From the NCBI RefSeq assembly GCF_014646695.1, contig NZ_BMNT01000027.1:71658-113960 (forward strand): 42,303 nucleotides of DNA, read 5' to 3'. Each line of letters begins with the position of its first letter. Position 1 is the stretch's first letter. The translations under genes and the position numbers were made by a program. Shown here in pieces: positions 1 through 8,561 of this stretch. The stretch comes from Sphaerisporangium melleum (GTDB lineage: Bacteria > Actinomycetota > Actinomycetes > Streptosporangiales > Streptosporangiaceae). The notes beneath the pieces are model-generated. The model saw only the letters and a list, made by a program, of their open reading frames with translations, made no database searches and had not been told where the DNA came from.

Positions 1-93
1 CCGGCCGCCCCGCCGCCTCCGGCACGCCCCTGGCCGGCGTCCCCCCGCCGCCAGGGGCACGGAAGGATGACGGCGGACGGTGCCCGGAGTGAT

Positions 94-153
94 ATCTCGC
101 CTTCGCCGGGTAGTGCGGAGCGGCAGGTAACCCCCTAGCCGCGGAGGCGAGAT
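94..153 (+). promoter_or_regulatory. inverted repeat covering the ribosome binding site of the stress-protein gene
   Basis: ATCTCGCCT at 94-102 is the exact reverse complement of AGGCGAGAT at 145-153. The right arm overlaps the only purine-rich ribosome binding site, GGAGG at 143-147, ahead of the ATG at 159. If both arms are in the transcript they would form a 9-bp stem with a 42-base loop that hides part of the site. A DNA-level operator is equally possible. Confidence 0.4.
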
Positions 154-158
154 CTCTC

Positions 159-1469
159 ATGTTGGGTTCGTCAGCCGGGCCGGCCGGATCGCCCGCCGTC
201 GACCGGCGGCTCCTGGTCAGCTACGACAACTATCCCGCGGCGCAGCGCGCCGTGGACACCCTCTCCGACGCGGGGTATCCCGTGCAGAATGTCGCCATCG
301 TCGGTAGTGACCTGCGGATGGAGGAGCTGGTCACCGGGCGGCTGACCAACGGCCGCGCCGCCGCCCAGGGCGCGGTCAGCGGCGCCGTCTTCGGCCTGGT
401 CATCGGCCTGTTCCTCGGGCTGTTCACCACGACGACCGCGTCGTTCTTCGCCCTGGTGGTGTGGGCCATCCTGTGGGGCGCCGTTCTGGGCGGCGCCTTC
501 GGATTCACCAGTCACGCGTTCAAGGGCGGCACCCGGGACTTCACCTCGCGCAGCGCGATCGTGGCGGGCCGGTACGACGTCCTGGTGCCCTCCGCCGCGC
601 TGGAGGAGGCGCTGGCCGTGCTGGAGGGCGGGACCAAGCCCGCCGACACCGTCGTGGTCGCCCGCCCGCCGTCCAGCGGCCCGCTGTCCACCGCGGCCGC
701 GCCCGCCAGGCCCGCTGCGCCCGCGGCGACCACCGCTTCGGGTAGCGTCCCCGGCACCTCTCCTGCCGGCCCTGCCGCCCGCACACCGCACGCCGACTCT
801 GCCTCGCACGCACCGCAGGCGGACCGTGCCGCGTCCGCAGCCCAGAGGGGCCCCGCGCCGCACGCGGATCCCGCCGGCCCCGCTTGGGAGACCGGCGACG
901 CCGCTCCTACGTCTCGGACGGACGCCGACGGCTCCGTGCCGGGGACCGGCGGCGTCACCTCCTGGCCCCAGGCCCAGATGCCGGGTGTCTCGCCGCAGAT
1001 GGCCGGCGAGCAGGCCTCCCGCGAAGAGTCCACCGACGCGCGCCGTGCGGCCACCGCGGTGACGGGAGCCGGTGCGGCGGCGGCCTCGCCGGACCCGGCG
1101 CACGCGGACCGCGACCAGGCCGACCCGGAGTCTCCGGACATGGCGGCGGACGCCGGACGCATGGGCACGGCGGAGTCGAGCATCGTCCGCCCGGCCACCA
1201 GCCGCGAGGAGGCCATGGAGGAGGCCACCGTCGCCATCCCACTGTCCGCGGTGCCGACGCAGCGGCGCGGTGAAGCCGAGTCACCCGCGGCCGCTCCCCG
1301 CTCGGCGGGCACACCGCTCACGGCCACGCCGTCTGGGAGCTCCGCCGACACCTCGGCCACGAGCACGCCATCCACCGGCACGTCGCCTGAGGACGCGCCT
1401 TCCGAGGACGCGCGGTACGGCGACGACCGGCGCGCCACCACCCCGTCCGGCCAGGACCGGCTGGCATAG
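159..1469 (+). CDS. general stress protein 17M-like membrane protein with long disordered tail
   Basis: A 436-residue protein. Residues about 17-60 resemble the N-terminal module of the general stress protein 17M/YflT family (RLLVSYDNYPAAQRAVDTL, then a short alpha/beta segment ending in VAIVGSDLR). Residues about 74-120 form a glycine-rich hydrophobic stretch, probably two membrane-inserted helices, followed by a short segment to about residue 160. The remaining ~270 residues are low-complexity Ala/Pro/Ser/Thr/Gly/Asp, presumably disordered. The start is ATG 159 with GGAGG at 143-147, a rather long 11-base spacing. The role is not known; stress-linked membrane protein is inferred from the family name only. 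The tail is not typical of the family. Confidence 0.75.
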   Translation: MLGSSAGPAGSPAVDRRLLVSYDNYPAAQRAVDTLSDAGYPVQNVAIVGSDLRMEELVTGRLTNGRAAAQGAVSGAVFGLVIGLFLGLFTTTTASFFALVVWAILWGAVLGGAFGFTSHAFKGGTRDFTSRSAIVAGRYDVLVPSAALEEALAVLEGGTKPADTVVVARPPSSGPLSTAAAPARPAAPAATTASGSVPGTSPAGPAARTPHADSASHAPQADRAASAAQRGPAPHADPAGPAWETGDAAPTSRTDADGSVPGTGGVTSWPQAQMPGVSPQMAGEQASREESTDARRAATAVTGAGAAAASPDPAHADRDQADPESPDMAADAGRMGTAESSIVRPATSREEAMEEATVAIPLSAVPTQRRGEAESPAAAPRSAGTPLTATPSGSSADTSATSTPSTGTSPEDAPSEDARYGDDRRATTPSGQDRLA

Positions 1470-2162
1470 CCGGCGCCGGGGAACCGGTCGCCAGGCGGGC
1501 CGCCAGCGCGGTCGCGCGGGACGCCTGGCGACCGGCCGCACACTCCGCCGCCGGGCCCCCGCTCCTCGCCGTCTCACGAAGGGCACTGCTGCGTCACGCC
1601 AGGGTGGCCGACCTGCGGGCGCGGACCGACACCCTGCGCGCGGAGTCCGCCGGGCTGCTGCCGACGTCAGGCGCATCACCGAGCACTTCTTCATGCTCCG
1701 GCGGGAGGTGGCCGTCAAGGAGTTGCTCGGCGCGTCGGAGCCGACCCGGCCCCAGCGAGAGTTGTTCACCACGCGTCTGGACGAACCGCGATTCCCGGCG
1801 GCCACGATGGGCCCCTGTTCCGGGCTTGCTCGCCGCGTCACCCCGGTCGGCGAAGCACATCGCGTGCGGAGATCGGTCTGTCACGCTCCATGCCGGAGGC
1901 GAAGCCGTGACATCGCTACCGGTCGAGGCCGACGGCCCGCCCGGCGGCGTACGGGCGGTGCGGTGACCAGCGATGGCGCCGCGTGACCCGGGTGGTGGTG
2001 GCGATGACACGCGGCAGTCGATCGGCGGTCGTCCACAGGTGCGTGCCCTCGGCGTCCAGTGACCCCCGCGACCCCGTAGAGTCGTCCGGTCGGCCGATCA
2101 CGGCCGGCGATCCATCCAGGCGCCCGTCCGCTCGGGCGGGCGCGATCGACCAAGGAGAACAC
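1470..2162. other. no confident gene; possible decayed coding fragment
   Basis: No convincing intact gene is seen between the stress protein and the FKBP gene. At about 1604-1665 one plus frame reads VADLRARTDTLRAESAGLL, and from about 1658 another plus frame continues with ADVRRITEHFFMLRREVAVK. Both read like amphipathic helix, so this may be a frameshifted remnant. The long open frames on both strands here are arginine/proline-rich shadows. A candidate -10 element TAGAGT at 2077-2082 may serve the FKBP gene. Confidence 0.3.
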
Positions 2163-2537
2163 GTGGCACTCACGAAGCCCGAGATCGACTTCCCCGAGGG
2201 CGAGCCGCCGGCGGACCTCGAGATCGTCGACATCACCGTGGGAGACGGTGAGGAGGCCAAGCCGGGGCACACCGTGAAGGTGCACTACGTCGGCGTCTCG
2301 TTCTCCACCGGCGAGGAGTTCGACGCGTCCTGGAACCGCGGCGACGCCTTCCAGTTCCCGCTGGGCGCCGGCCGGGTCATCGCCGGGTGGGACCAGGGCG
2401 TGGCCGGCATGCGCGTGGGCGGGCGCCGCAGGCTCGTCATCCCCCCGCACCTGGGGTACGGCAACCGTGGCGCGGGCAACGCCATCAAGCCGGGCGAGAC
2501 GCTGATCTTCGTCGTCGACCTGCTCGGCGTGAGCTGA
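2163..2537 (+). CDS. FKBP-type peptidyl-prolyl cis-trans isomerase
   Basis: A 124-residue single-domain FKBP that catalyses cis-trans isomerisation of prolyl bonds during protein folding. It has no signal peptide, so it is probably cytosolic. Family landmarks are VKVHYVG near residue 40, the FDAS segment, FPLGAGRVIAGWDQGVAGM with the active-site VI-W core, and RRLVIPPHLGYGNRGAG before the last strand LIFVVDLLGV. The start is GTG 2163, set by AAGGAG at 2152-2157; this gives the usual length for small FKBPs. It is apparently monocistronic, followed closely by a strong hairpin. Confidence 0.93.
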   Translation: MALTKPEIDFPEGEPPADLEIVDITVGDGEEAKPGHTVKVHYVGVSFSTGEEFDASWNRGDAFQFPLGAGRVIAGWDQGVAGMRVGGRRRLVIPPHLGYGNRGAGNAIKPGETLIFVVDLLGVS

Positions 2538-2560
2538 GCAAGGCGCCACGCACAGCCGGA

Positions 2561-2588
2561 CGGCCGGCCCACCACCACGGGCCGGCCG
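2561..2588 (+). terminator. hairpin terminator after the FKBP gene
   Basis: CGGCCGGCCC (2561-2570) and GGGCCGGCCG (2579-2588) form a perfect 10-bp stem with an 8-base ACCACCAC loop, 23 bases after the stop. There is no U-tract, as is common in actinomycetes. The rest of the 2538-2862 gap shows nothing else I can name. Confidence 0.6.
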
Positions 2589-2862
2589 CCGGAGCGCGCC
2601 CCTCCCGCACGCTCCGGTCCCCGGGGAGTGGCCGGCCTGACGCTCTTCCATCCCCGATCACCGGGCGACGGCATCGCTCAGCGCAGCACACCACCGACCG
2701 CACGGTAAGCATCCGACCATCGGCTTCGCTCGGTGTCCCTTGGCACGGCCGACGCTGACAACCGTCGGCCGATGACGTGGCTCAGGGGCCTTTCGGCGTG
2801 GCGCACCCCCGGCCGGCACGACGGGCGACCTCGCTCTGCGCGGTCCGCGGTGAACTGGCACG

Positions 2863-4398
2863 ATGAGAGGCGTGTTGCTCATCGATCTCGCACGCACTTC
2901 CGCTGCCGTGGCGGCGAGCCCGGCCCGCCTCGCCAAGATCGGGCACCTGGCCGAGCTGCTGAGCCGGGTCGAGCCGGACGAGGCCGAGATCGCCATCGCC
3001 TACCTCTCCGGCGAACTACCGCAAAGGCAGATCGGCGTGGGCTGGCGCACCCTTCAGGACATCCCCGAGCCGCGCCAGGTGGCGACGGCCACTCTCTGCC
3101 AGATCGACGGGCTGCTCAGCCGGATCAAGGCACGCACGGGGCCAGGGTCGCAGGCCGCACGCAAAGAGCTGGTCGGTGAGCTGTTCCGGTCGGTCACGCG
3201 GCAGGAGCAGTCCTTCCTGTTGCGCCTGCTCGGTGGTGAGCTCCGGCAGGGCGCGCTGCACGGGGTCATGGTGGAGGCCGTGGCCAGGGCGGCGGACGTC
3301 CCCGCGGCGGAGGTCAGGCGTGCCCTCACTCTGCGCGGATGGCTGCCCGCCGTCGGCGCTGCCGCCCTGACCGGCGGTGTCGCGGCGCTGCGTGACTTCC
3401 ATCTGGAGGTGGGCCGTCCGGTCGCGCCCATGCTCGCGCAGAGCGCGCCGAACGTCCCGGCCGCGATGGAGAAGCTCGGCGGCCTCGCGGCACTGGAGTG
3501 GAAGATCGACGGCATCCGGGTGCAGGCGCACCGTTCCGGTACCGAGATCAGGGTGTTCACCCGCACGCTGGACGACATCACCGCGCAGGTGCCCGAGCTG
3601 GTGGAGGCCGTGCTCGCCCTGCCGGTCGACGACATCGTGCTGGACGGCGAGGTGATCGCCCTGCGCCCGGACGGCCGGCCGGAGCCGTTCCAGGTCACCG
3701 CGTCCCGGGTGAGCAGCAAGACCGACACCGCGCGCCTGCGCGAGACGACGCCACTGAGCGTGTTCTTCTTCGACGCCCTGCGCGTCGGCGGAGCCGACCT
3801 GCTGGACCTGCCCGACTCCGAGCGGCACGAGGCGCTCGTGAGCACGGTGCCCGCCGAGCTGATCGCGCCGCGCCTGGTCACCGCCGACCCCGAAGAGGGC
3901 ATGACGTTCTTCGCTCAGGTCCTGCGCCGCGGGCACGAGGGGGTCGTGGCCAAGTCCCCCACCACTCCGTACGCCGCCGGCCGTCGCGGAGCGGGCTGGG
4001 TGAAGGTGAAGCCCCGCCACACGCTCGACCTGGTCGTGCTCGCCGCCGAGTGGGGGCACGGGCGGCGCGAGGGCAAACTCTCCAACCTGCACCTCGGCGC
4101 GCGGGACCCGCGGTCGGGTGACTTCGTGATGCTGGGCAAGACGTTCAAGGGCCTGACCGACGAGCTGCTGGCCTGGCAGACCGAGCGCTTCCTCGCCATG
4201 GCGGACGGTCCGAGCGACGAATGGGTGGTCAGGGTGCGGCCCGAGATGGTGGTCGAGGTCGCCTTCGACGGGGTGCAACGATCTCCGCGCTACCCGGGAG
4301 GCATGGCGCTGAGGTTCGCGCGTGTACTGCGCTACCGCCCGGACAAGCGGGCCGAGGACGCCGACACCGTCGACTCCGTCCGCGAACTCCTCCTCTGA
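2863..4398 (+). CDS. ATP-dependent DNA ligase (LigB-like)
   Basis: A 511-residue ligase that seals nicks using ATP. Residues 1 to about 190 are the N-terminal DNA-binding domain ([12 protein letters not shown] is typical). Nucleotidyltransferase motif I is EWKIDGIR near residue 210, with the adenylated lysine. Later motifs include [31 protein letters not shown] and WVKVKPRHT. The C-terminal OB domain ends with [32 protein letters not shown]. Length and layout match mycobacterial LigB, an accessory ligase beside the NAD-dependent LigA. Start choice is uncertain: ATG 2863 has no clear ribosome site, while GTG 2872 or TTG 2875 would begin VLLIDLA, closer to the family, with GAGAGG just upstream. 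It appears to be a single-gene unit. Confidence 0.93.
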   Translation: MRGVLLIDLARTSAAVAASPARLAKIGHLAELLSRVEPDEAEIAIAYLSGELPQRQIGVGWRTLQDIPEPRQVATATLCQIDGLLSRIKARTGPGSQAARKELVGELFRSVTRQEQSFLLRLLGGELRQGALHGVMVEAVARAADVPAAEVRRALTLRGWLPAVGAAALTGGVAALRDFHLEVGRPVAPMLAQSAPNVPAAMEKLGGLAALEWKIDGIRVQAHRSGTEIRVFTRTLDDITAQVPELVEAVLALPVDDIVLDGEVIALRPDGRPEPFQVTASRVSSKTDTARLRETTPLSVFFFDALRVGGADLLDLPDSERHEALVSTVPAELIAPRLVTADPEEGMTFFAQVLRRGHEGVVAKSPTTPYAAGRRGAGWVKVKPRHTLDLVVLAAEWGHGRREGKLSNLHLGARDPRSGDFVMLGKTFKGLTDELLAWQTERFLAMADGPSDEWVVRVRPEMVVEVAFDGVQRSPRYPGGMALRFARVLRYRPDKRAEDADTVDSVRELLL

Positions 4399-4943
4399 CC
4401 GTTCCACTCATCGCGACCGCCCCCTCCGGTATCGCCGCCCACCCGTCCGTGCCCTGACCGCACATCCTCCATCGCCGCGCCGCGGTCACCTTCGGGACAG
4501 GAAAGCAGCGCCGCCAGACCGCGGCCGACCTGCTCAGGCTTTCGAGTGAGCGTGACCGGATCGGCCGGCACCGCTGATCGCCGTTCGGCACCCGGCCGCA
4601 GGCGGACTTCTCCGCGCTCTCCCTCGGGAAGTCGTCACCGTCACCGAGGACGCCCATGACGGCCCGGCTGCGGCACCATCGCACCTTCCGCCTCCATCGG
4701 AGCCCGGACAGCACCTTGATCACTCAGCGGATCCGACTGATCACAGAGAGAGTGACTTACGTCACTTTACCAGTGCTTTATCTCCCTTGGATGCCCGTTT
4801 GTCCCATATGGTGCTGGAACTCGCGCGGTGACCCCCCTCCGGTCCCGCGCATCGGGACCCGCGCACGGCCGCCGGCCGTGCTCTCGCGCCCTTGAGCGCC
4901 GGCGTCCCGCGTCCTTGTCCCCCACTTAGGACCGTGGTTCCCC
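4399..4943. other. long intergenic region upstream of the RlpA-like gene
   Basis: No gene is supported here. The stretch at about 4715-4800 is clearly less GC-rich than its surroundings and holds two TGATCA palindromes and the dyad at 4751-4766, so it probably contains the promoter for the downstream gene. I looked for the conserved elements of a c-di-AMP (ydaO) riboswitch, which often precedes actinobacterial cell-wall hydrolases, and did not find them. Confidence 0.5.
4751..4766 (+). promoter_or_regulatory. CRP/FNR-type dyad
   Basis: AGTGACTTACGTCACT contains GTGA-N6-TCAC, the core of the CRP-family operator, with perfectly symmetric 6-base arms. It lies in the relatively AT-rich segment upstream of the RlpA-like gene, near a TTATCT element at about 4778-4783. 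Regulation by a CRP-family protein is inference. Confidence 0.4.
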
Positions 4944-5801
4944 TTGGGCCTGCACGCCTCCCCCACCCGCTGGTACGAGAAGAGCCTCAGCCGAGCGAGG
5001 CAAGGTGCGCGCGAACGGCGACGCCCCGCCTCCCTCGCCCACGCCGTCACCTCCACCGTCGCCGTCACCGTCGTGGTGACCGCCGCCGTCACCGGCGCCT
5101 GGATCGCCATCGGCGCCCCCGGACCGTCCTCCCTGCTCACGAGTGCCGATCTGATCCCCGTGGGCCACTCTCCCTCCGCTCCCCCCGCTTCTCCCTCCGA
5201 CATGACGTCCCTCGCGGCGGCCCGCCACGGATCACCCGTGCCGGCATCGACACCCGCCCCGTACAACGCGTGGATCGGCTCCCTGTCTCTGGCGACCGCC
5301 GGCGTGTCCACAACACTGTCGCCGTTCGCCCGCACCGCGAGCGGCACCGAGTCGGCCGGCAGCGAATCGGCCGGCACGCCGGCAAGCGCCTCCGCCACCG
5401 ATTCCGGGCGTACCGCCAAGGCTTCGGCGCCCAGTGGCTCCGGAACCACCGGGAAGCAGGCCTCCGCTTCGGGCGGGAGTGGCAAGAAGCGCGCGGTGAA
5501 GCGGGCCAAGGTGATCGCCTCCGGCCGCTGCGGGGCCTCGTACTACGACGAGGGCCAGGTCACGGCCAACGGCGAGCGCTTCAATCCGAACGCGATGACC
5601 GCAGCGCACAAGACGCTTCCCATGGGCAGCAGGGTGCGGGTCACCAATCCACGCAACGGCAAGACGGTGACGGTGCGCATCAACGACCGCGGCCCGTACG
5701 TGAGCGGCCGGTGCCTGGACCTGTCACGCGCCGCCTTCGACGCCATCGGCAGCCTGTCCACCGGAGCCATGCCCGTGAAATACGCCGTCCTGGCCCGCTG
5801 A
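4944..5801 (+). CDS. RlpA-like septal ring/cell-wall protein with double-psi beta-barrel domain
   Basis: A 285-residue exported or membrane-anchored protein. A basic N-terminus (RARQGARERRR) is followed by one hydrophobic helix at about residues 33-57, then a Ser/Ala/Gly/Thr-rich linker to about 185. The RlpA-type double-psi beta-barrel is at the C-terminus: GRCGASYYDEGQVTANGERF, MTAAHKTLPMG, VRVTNPRNGKTVTVRINDRG, and CLDLSRAAFDAIG. Family members bind or cleave peptidoglycan (RlpA is a lytic transglycosylase acting on denuded glycan). The conserved His in AHKTLP and the Asp in INDRGP are present. The start is TTG 4944, the only usable start after the in-frame TGA at 4893; its ribosome site is weak. 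Confidence 0.85.
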   Translation: MGLHASPTRWYEKSLSRARQGARERRRPASLAHAVTSTVAVTVVVTAAVTGAWIAIGAPGPSSLLTSADLIPVGHSPSAPPASPSDMTSLAAARHGSPVPASTPAPYNAWIGSLSLATAGVSTTLSPFARTASGTESAGSESAGTPASASATDSGRTAKASAPSGSGTTGKQASASGGSGKKRAVKRAKVIASGRCGASYYDEGQVTANGERFNPNAMTAAHKTLPMGSRVRVTNPRNGKTVTVRINDRGPYVSGRCLDLSRAAFDAIGSLSTGAMPVKYAVLAR

Positions 5802-5959
5802 CCACGCCGCGTCCCGCTCACCGCCGCGCTGGCTGCGGCCCGCGCCCCAGCGACGTCGCCCCTTCGACTCCAGACGACGCCGAGCCTCGGGCCGGCCACC
5901 ATCGCCCCGCGATGGTCACCCCCCGTCCACTTCGTCGGCCACGGGCGCGACGCGTCTGG

Positions 5960-6613
5960 TCACTTGATCAGGCGCAGGGTGAGCGGGTAGCGGAAGTCGC
6001 TGTCGTTGAGGGCGGTGACCATGCCGACGACCCCTAGGACGAAAGCGGCGATCCATATCACCGGGATCAGGATCACCCCGACCACGGTGAAAGGCAGCAC
6101 GATGGTCGCGGCGAGCACCGTGAGGTGGAAGTTCAGCGACTCCACCGCGTGGCTGCGGATGTAGGGAGAGGTCCGGCCGCCGGCGAGCAGCATGATCAGC
6201 GGGCCGATGACCGACAGTCCGAGGATCGGCAGAACGTGGGCCGCCGCAGCACCGAGCCGGTCGTTGCCGGTCAGCCCCGTCGGCCGGTGACCCGCGGCCA
6301 CGCGCGGCCGCGGTGCCGGAGCGGACGTTGCGCCCCAGGAGGGGTACAGGTCCCGCATGATCGGGATGAGGTCGGCATGCGTACGGGCGGTCATCGCCCG
6401 ATGGAGCCGCTCGTCGAACTCGTCCTTGTCGAGCCTACCCTCGGCGTACGCGGAGGTGACGTGCTCGACCACATGGTCGCGATCTTGGTTGGTGACCCGG
6501 AGCCGGGGATGGGGAGCCGGCCCCCATCCTCCTGCCGACGGTGTCGCCGGAGGTCTGACTACCCCTGCCATCAGCGGTCGCACCTTTCCCGTAGAACGCG
6601 GTGTCTCCTCCAT
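5960..6613 (-). CDS. DUF1707 and DUF4870 domain membrane protein
   Basis: A 217-residue protein combining two known domains. Residues about 40-90 are DUF1707 (RDHVVEHVTSAYAEGRLDKDEFDERL), a small helical module common in actinobacterial membrane proteins. Residues about 120-217 are a Tic20/DUF4870-like domain with about three transmembrane helices (SHAVESLNFHLT is diagnostic, then VLPFTVVGVILIPVIWIAAF). Start ATG 6613 has GGGAG about 8 bases upstream; an internal ATG at MAGVV is an alternative. It converges with the RlpA-like gene. Function is unknown; a membrane role is all that can be stated. Confidence 0.85.
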   Translation of the reverse strand: MEETPRSTGKVRPLMAGVVRPPATPSAGGWGPAPHPRLRVTNQDRDHVVEHVTSAYAEGRLDKDEFDERLHRAMTARTHADLIPIMRDLYPSWGATSAPAPRPRVAAGHRPTGLTGNDRLGAAAAHVLPILGLSVIGPLIMLLAGGRTSPYIRSHAVESLNFHLTVLAATIVLPFTVVGVILIPVIWIAAFVLGVVGMVTALNDSDFRYPLTLRLIK

Positions 6614-6679
6614 TCTTCGTCTCCCAGCAAAACCGGTCCATCCGGAACAACCCCGACGCGACCCCGATGTGGCCCGGAG

Positions 6680-6710
6680 TTGCCCATTCGTCGCCCGGTC
6701 CAGGTATAAG
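6680..6710 (+). promoter_or_regulatory. promoter suggesting a leaderless transcript
   Basis: TTGCCC at 6680-6685 and TATAAG at 6705-6710 are separated by 19 bases. The -10 element ends 6 bases before the ATG at 6717, so the predicted transcription start falls on or next to the A of the start codon. No ribosome binding site fits between them. Confidence 0.45.
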
Positions 6711-6716
6711 AGTGTT

Positions 6717-7061
6717 ATGGGATGGCGAGATCGCTATGGCATTCGTCGGCTGCGTGGTACCCGAATCGCCAAGTTCGACCGTGAGGCGAACGACGGCGAC
6801 ATCGAGGCGTTGATCGCCTTCGCGAAGTCCCGGCGCGGTGTGGAGTTCTATGTGGAGCCGGAGACGTTCGCCACCGACACCACCGCGGTCGCCGTCGCCC
6901 ACGACGGCGAGTGGACGCGCCGTCGAGTCGGCTCCCCCGCCGTCATCATCAAGGTGGCCAGAAACCTGGCGCTGCCCGTCTACGACGTCCAGCTCACCGG
7001 CTATCCGAACAGGATGCGGGCCTACAACGAGCGGCGCAGGAACGAGGCCTCCCAGGAGTGA
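6717..7061 (+). CDS. conserved hypothetical protein (114 aa)
   Basis: A 114-residue soluble protein beginning MGWRDRYGIRRLRGTRIAKF, which I do not assign to a named family. It has a charged N-terminus, a helix around residues 23-36 (NDGDIEALIAFAKSRRG), a beta-rich middle (VEFYVEPETFATDTTAVAVAH, split here by turns) and a C-terminal VYDVQLTGYPNRMRAYNERRR. No signal peptide or membrane segment is seen. The start is ATG 6717, right behind a good -10 element, which makes leaderless translation likely; the upstream in-frame extension has non-coding composition. Similar short proteins seem widespread in actinomycetes, but I cannot name a function. Confidence 0.7.
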   Translation: MGWRDRYGIRRLRGTRIAKFDREANDGDIEALIAFAKSRRGVEFYVEPETFATDTTAVAVAHDGEWTRRRVGSPAVIIKVARNLALPVYDVQLTGYPNRMRAYNERRRNEASQE

Positions 7062-7478
7062 GACGCCCGCCAGGCGCTCCCGGTCGTCGTCCCTGATCGG
7101 ACGTCCCCGGCGTCCGCTCCTTACTACCGGTCCCCACCTCGCCATGCCTCTCATCCCCCCAGCCCTGCCTCTCATCACGCCCAGCCCTGCCCGCCGCTAC
7201 GCCGCTCACGGGGCCGCACCTGCCGGCCGGTCCGCCACACGCTCATCATCCCGACCCGGCGCTCCGCCACCCCCTCACCGCGTGGACCCACCTGCCGACC
7301 GGCGCCGCACGCTCACTGCCATGCGTCACTTTCCGGCCGGTCCGCCACACGCTCACCGCCGGGCGACACCTCTGGCCGCCTCCCACGCCGCTCACCGCGC
7401 ACGATCTCACCTGCGGGGCGGCGCTCACCGCCACGGGCCGGCCCTGTCGCATACTCACCACCCGCCCCGGGGGTGGGG
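7062..7478. other. intergenic region with degenerate tandem repeats
   Basis: No gene is supported. The segment 7201-7430 is a degenerate tandem array (see the repeat entry). It lies between convergent genes and is C-rich on the plus strand. Confidence 0.4.
7203..7430 (+). repeat. degenerate 37-40-bp tandem repeat array
   Basis: CGCTCA-type cores recur near 7203, 7240, 7311, 7350, 7390 and 7423, mostly 33-40 bases apart. The best pair is an exact 23-base repeat at 7223-7245 and 7333-7355, ending CACACGCTCA. Flanking blocks are variants of ACCTGCCGRCCGG. The array lies just past the 3' end of the DUF4192 gene. Confidence 0.5.
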
Positions 7479-8561
7479 TCATGCCGGCGGGAGCGCATGA
7501 TCGTCGATGAGGGCCAGCATGGGCTGGAGCCATTCGATGCGGGGTGGGCCCATGCCGGCGTCGAGCTCGGCCGAGGTGGGCATGCGGCGGCGGAGAATCT
7601 CCGGGTTGACCAGTTGCCGCAGGCCCTGAGCCAGCAGGTTGGCCATCGAGTAGGACGCGTCGGCCTCGAGGGCCCGCTCGACCGCGATGCCGGCGAGCGC
7701 CGAGTCGCCACGACGCCAGGCCGCGGCGGCCAGCAGGGATGCGACCGGAGGCACGAAGGCCGGCTCCAGCCGGCGCGTGAGGTCGCTCCACAGGCCGACA
7801 TGAGCGTCCAGCTCGTCGTCCTGCATGAGGGCCCACACCTCGTCACGGATGCGAATCACGCACAGGTCGATGCCGAGCCGGGCGGCCTCGGCATCGGAGA
7901 GCGCCCCGCTGTCGCGGAAGGTGTGAGGGGAGGCGCGCACCCGCGCCAGCCCCTCGGCGACGAACGCGCCCGGGATCTCGAGCGGGTCCGCCATGGCGGC
8001 GAACTCCGCCCGCAGGCGGGCGGCCACCGAGCGGGTGGCCTCGCGCATCTTCTCTCGCACGGCTCCCGTCGTGGGCGTGACCAGGCCGCGCAGCGCTTCG
8101 CGATCGGGCAGGGCCACCAGGCCGTCGTAGGCGGCCTGGACGGCCACCTCTCCGGCCACCGGATCGTACGCGCGCCCCTCGGGCGGACAGCACTCGACGC
8201 GGGTGCAGACGTAGGACCAGTAACGCCCGCCCTCGGCGCGCAGGGCCTCGATGACCGTGACGCCGGCGTCGGCGAGCAACCGCATGGCCTGGTCGATGGC
8301 GGGCGTCACCAGGGCGCCGCCCCCGAAGCCGGCCAGGACGGTGTGGGTGACCTCCTCCTGCTTGAGGAGGGGGACAAGGCGGTCGAGCTCTCCGGGCGGG
8401 ATCGGGAGGTCCCATCGGGTGGTCACCCTCAGCCGGCCGCGTGCCCCCCGGCCGGCGAAGGCGATCACCACCAGGCTGTCGGCCGGGTGGAAGCCCAGAA
8501 GGTAGGGCACGGCTCCGAGGACGTCGTCGGGAGAGGTCAGGAGGATCGGTGTCGTCGTCAT
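7479..8561 (-). CDS. DUF4192 domain-containing protein
   Basis: A 360-residue protein of the actinobacterial DUF4192 family, recognised by its N-terminus MTTTPILLTSPDDVLGAVPY followed by LLGFHPADSLVVIAF, and by later segments (VLAGFGGGALVTPAIDQAM, ESCCPPEG-like RVECCPPEGRAYDP). It is soluble with no signal peptide. The C-terminal third is helical (WRRGDSALAGIAVERALEAD, TPR-like). The start is placed at ATG 8561, where family homology begins; ATG 8573 would add four residues and neither has a clear ribosome site. Function is unknown. It is transcribed toward the repeat array, and its upstream neighbour is the EI24 gene on the same strand. Confidence 0.85.
   Translation of the reverse strand: MTTTPILLTSPDDVLGAVPYLLGFHPADSLVVIAFAGRGARGRLRVTTRWDLPIPPGELDRLVPLLKQEEVTHTVLAGFGGGALVTPAIDQAMRLLADAGVTVIEALRAEGGRYWSYVCTRVECCPPEGRAYDPVAGEVAVQAAYDGLVALPDREALRGLVTPTTGAVREKMREATRSVAARLRAEFAAMADPLEIPGAFVAEGLARVRASPHTFRDSGALSDAEAARLGIDLCVIRIRDEVWALMQDDELDAHVGLWSDLTRRLEPAFVPPVASLLAAAAWRRGDSALAGIAVERALEADASYSMANLLAQGLRQLVNPEILRRRMPTSAELDAGMGPPRIEWLQPMLALIDDHALPPA

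Noticed and set aside
512-1543. Large open frames antisense to the stress-protein tail
   Set aside because: They arise from the high-GC repetitive coding sequence opposite and show no family motif or ribosome site.
3016-4407. 463-codon minus-strand frame opposite the DNA ligase gene
   Set aside because: Histidine/glutamine/arginine-rich shadow of the ligase reading frame; no recognisable domain.
4399-4943. c-di-AMP (ydaO) riboswitch upstream of the RlpA-like gene
   Set aside because: Expected from other actinobacteria, but the conserved sequence blocks of the ydaO motif are not present.
7203-7430. CRISPR array
   Set aside because: Repeats are degenerate and adjacent, without regular unique spacers, and there are no cas genes.
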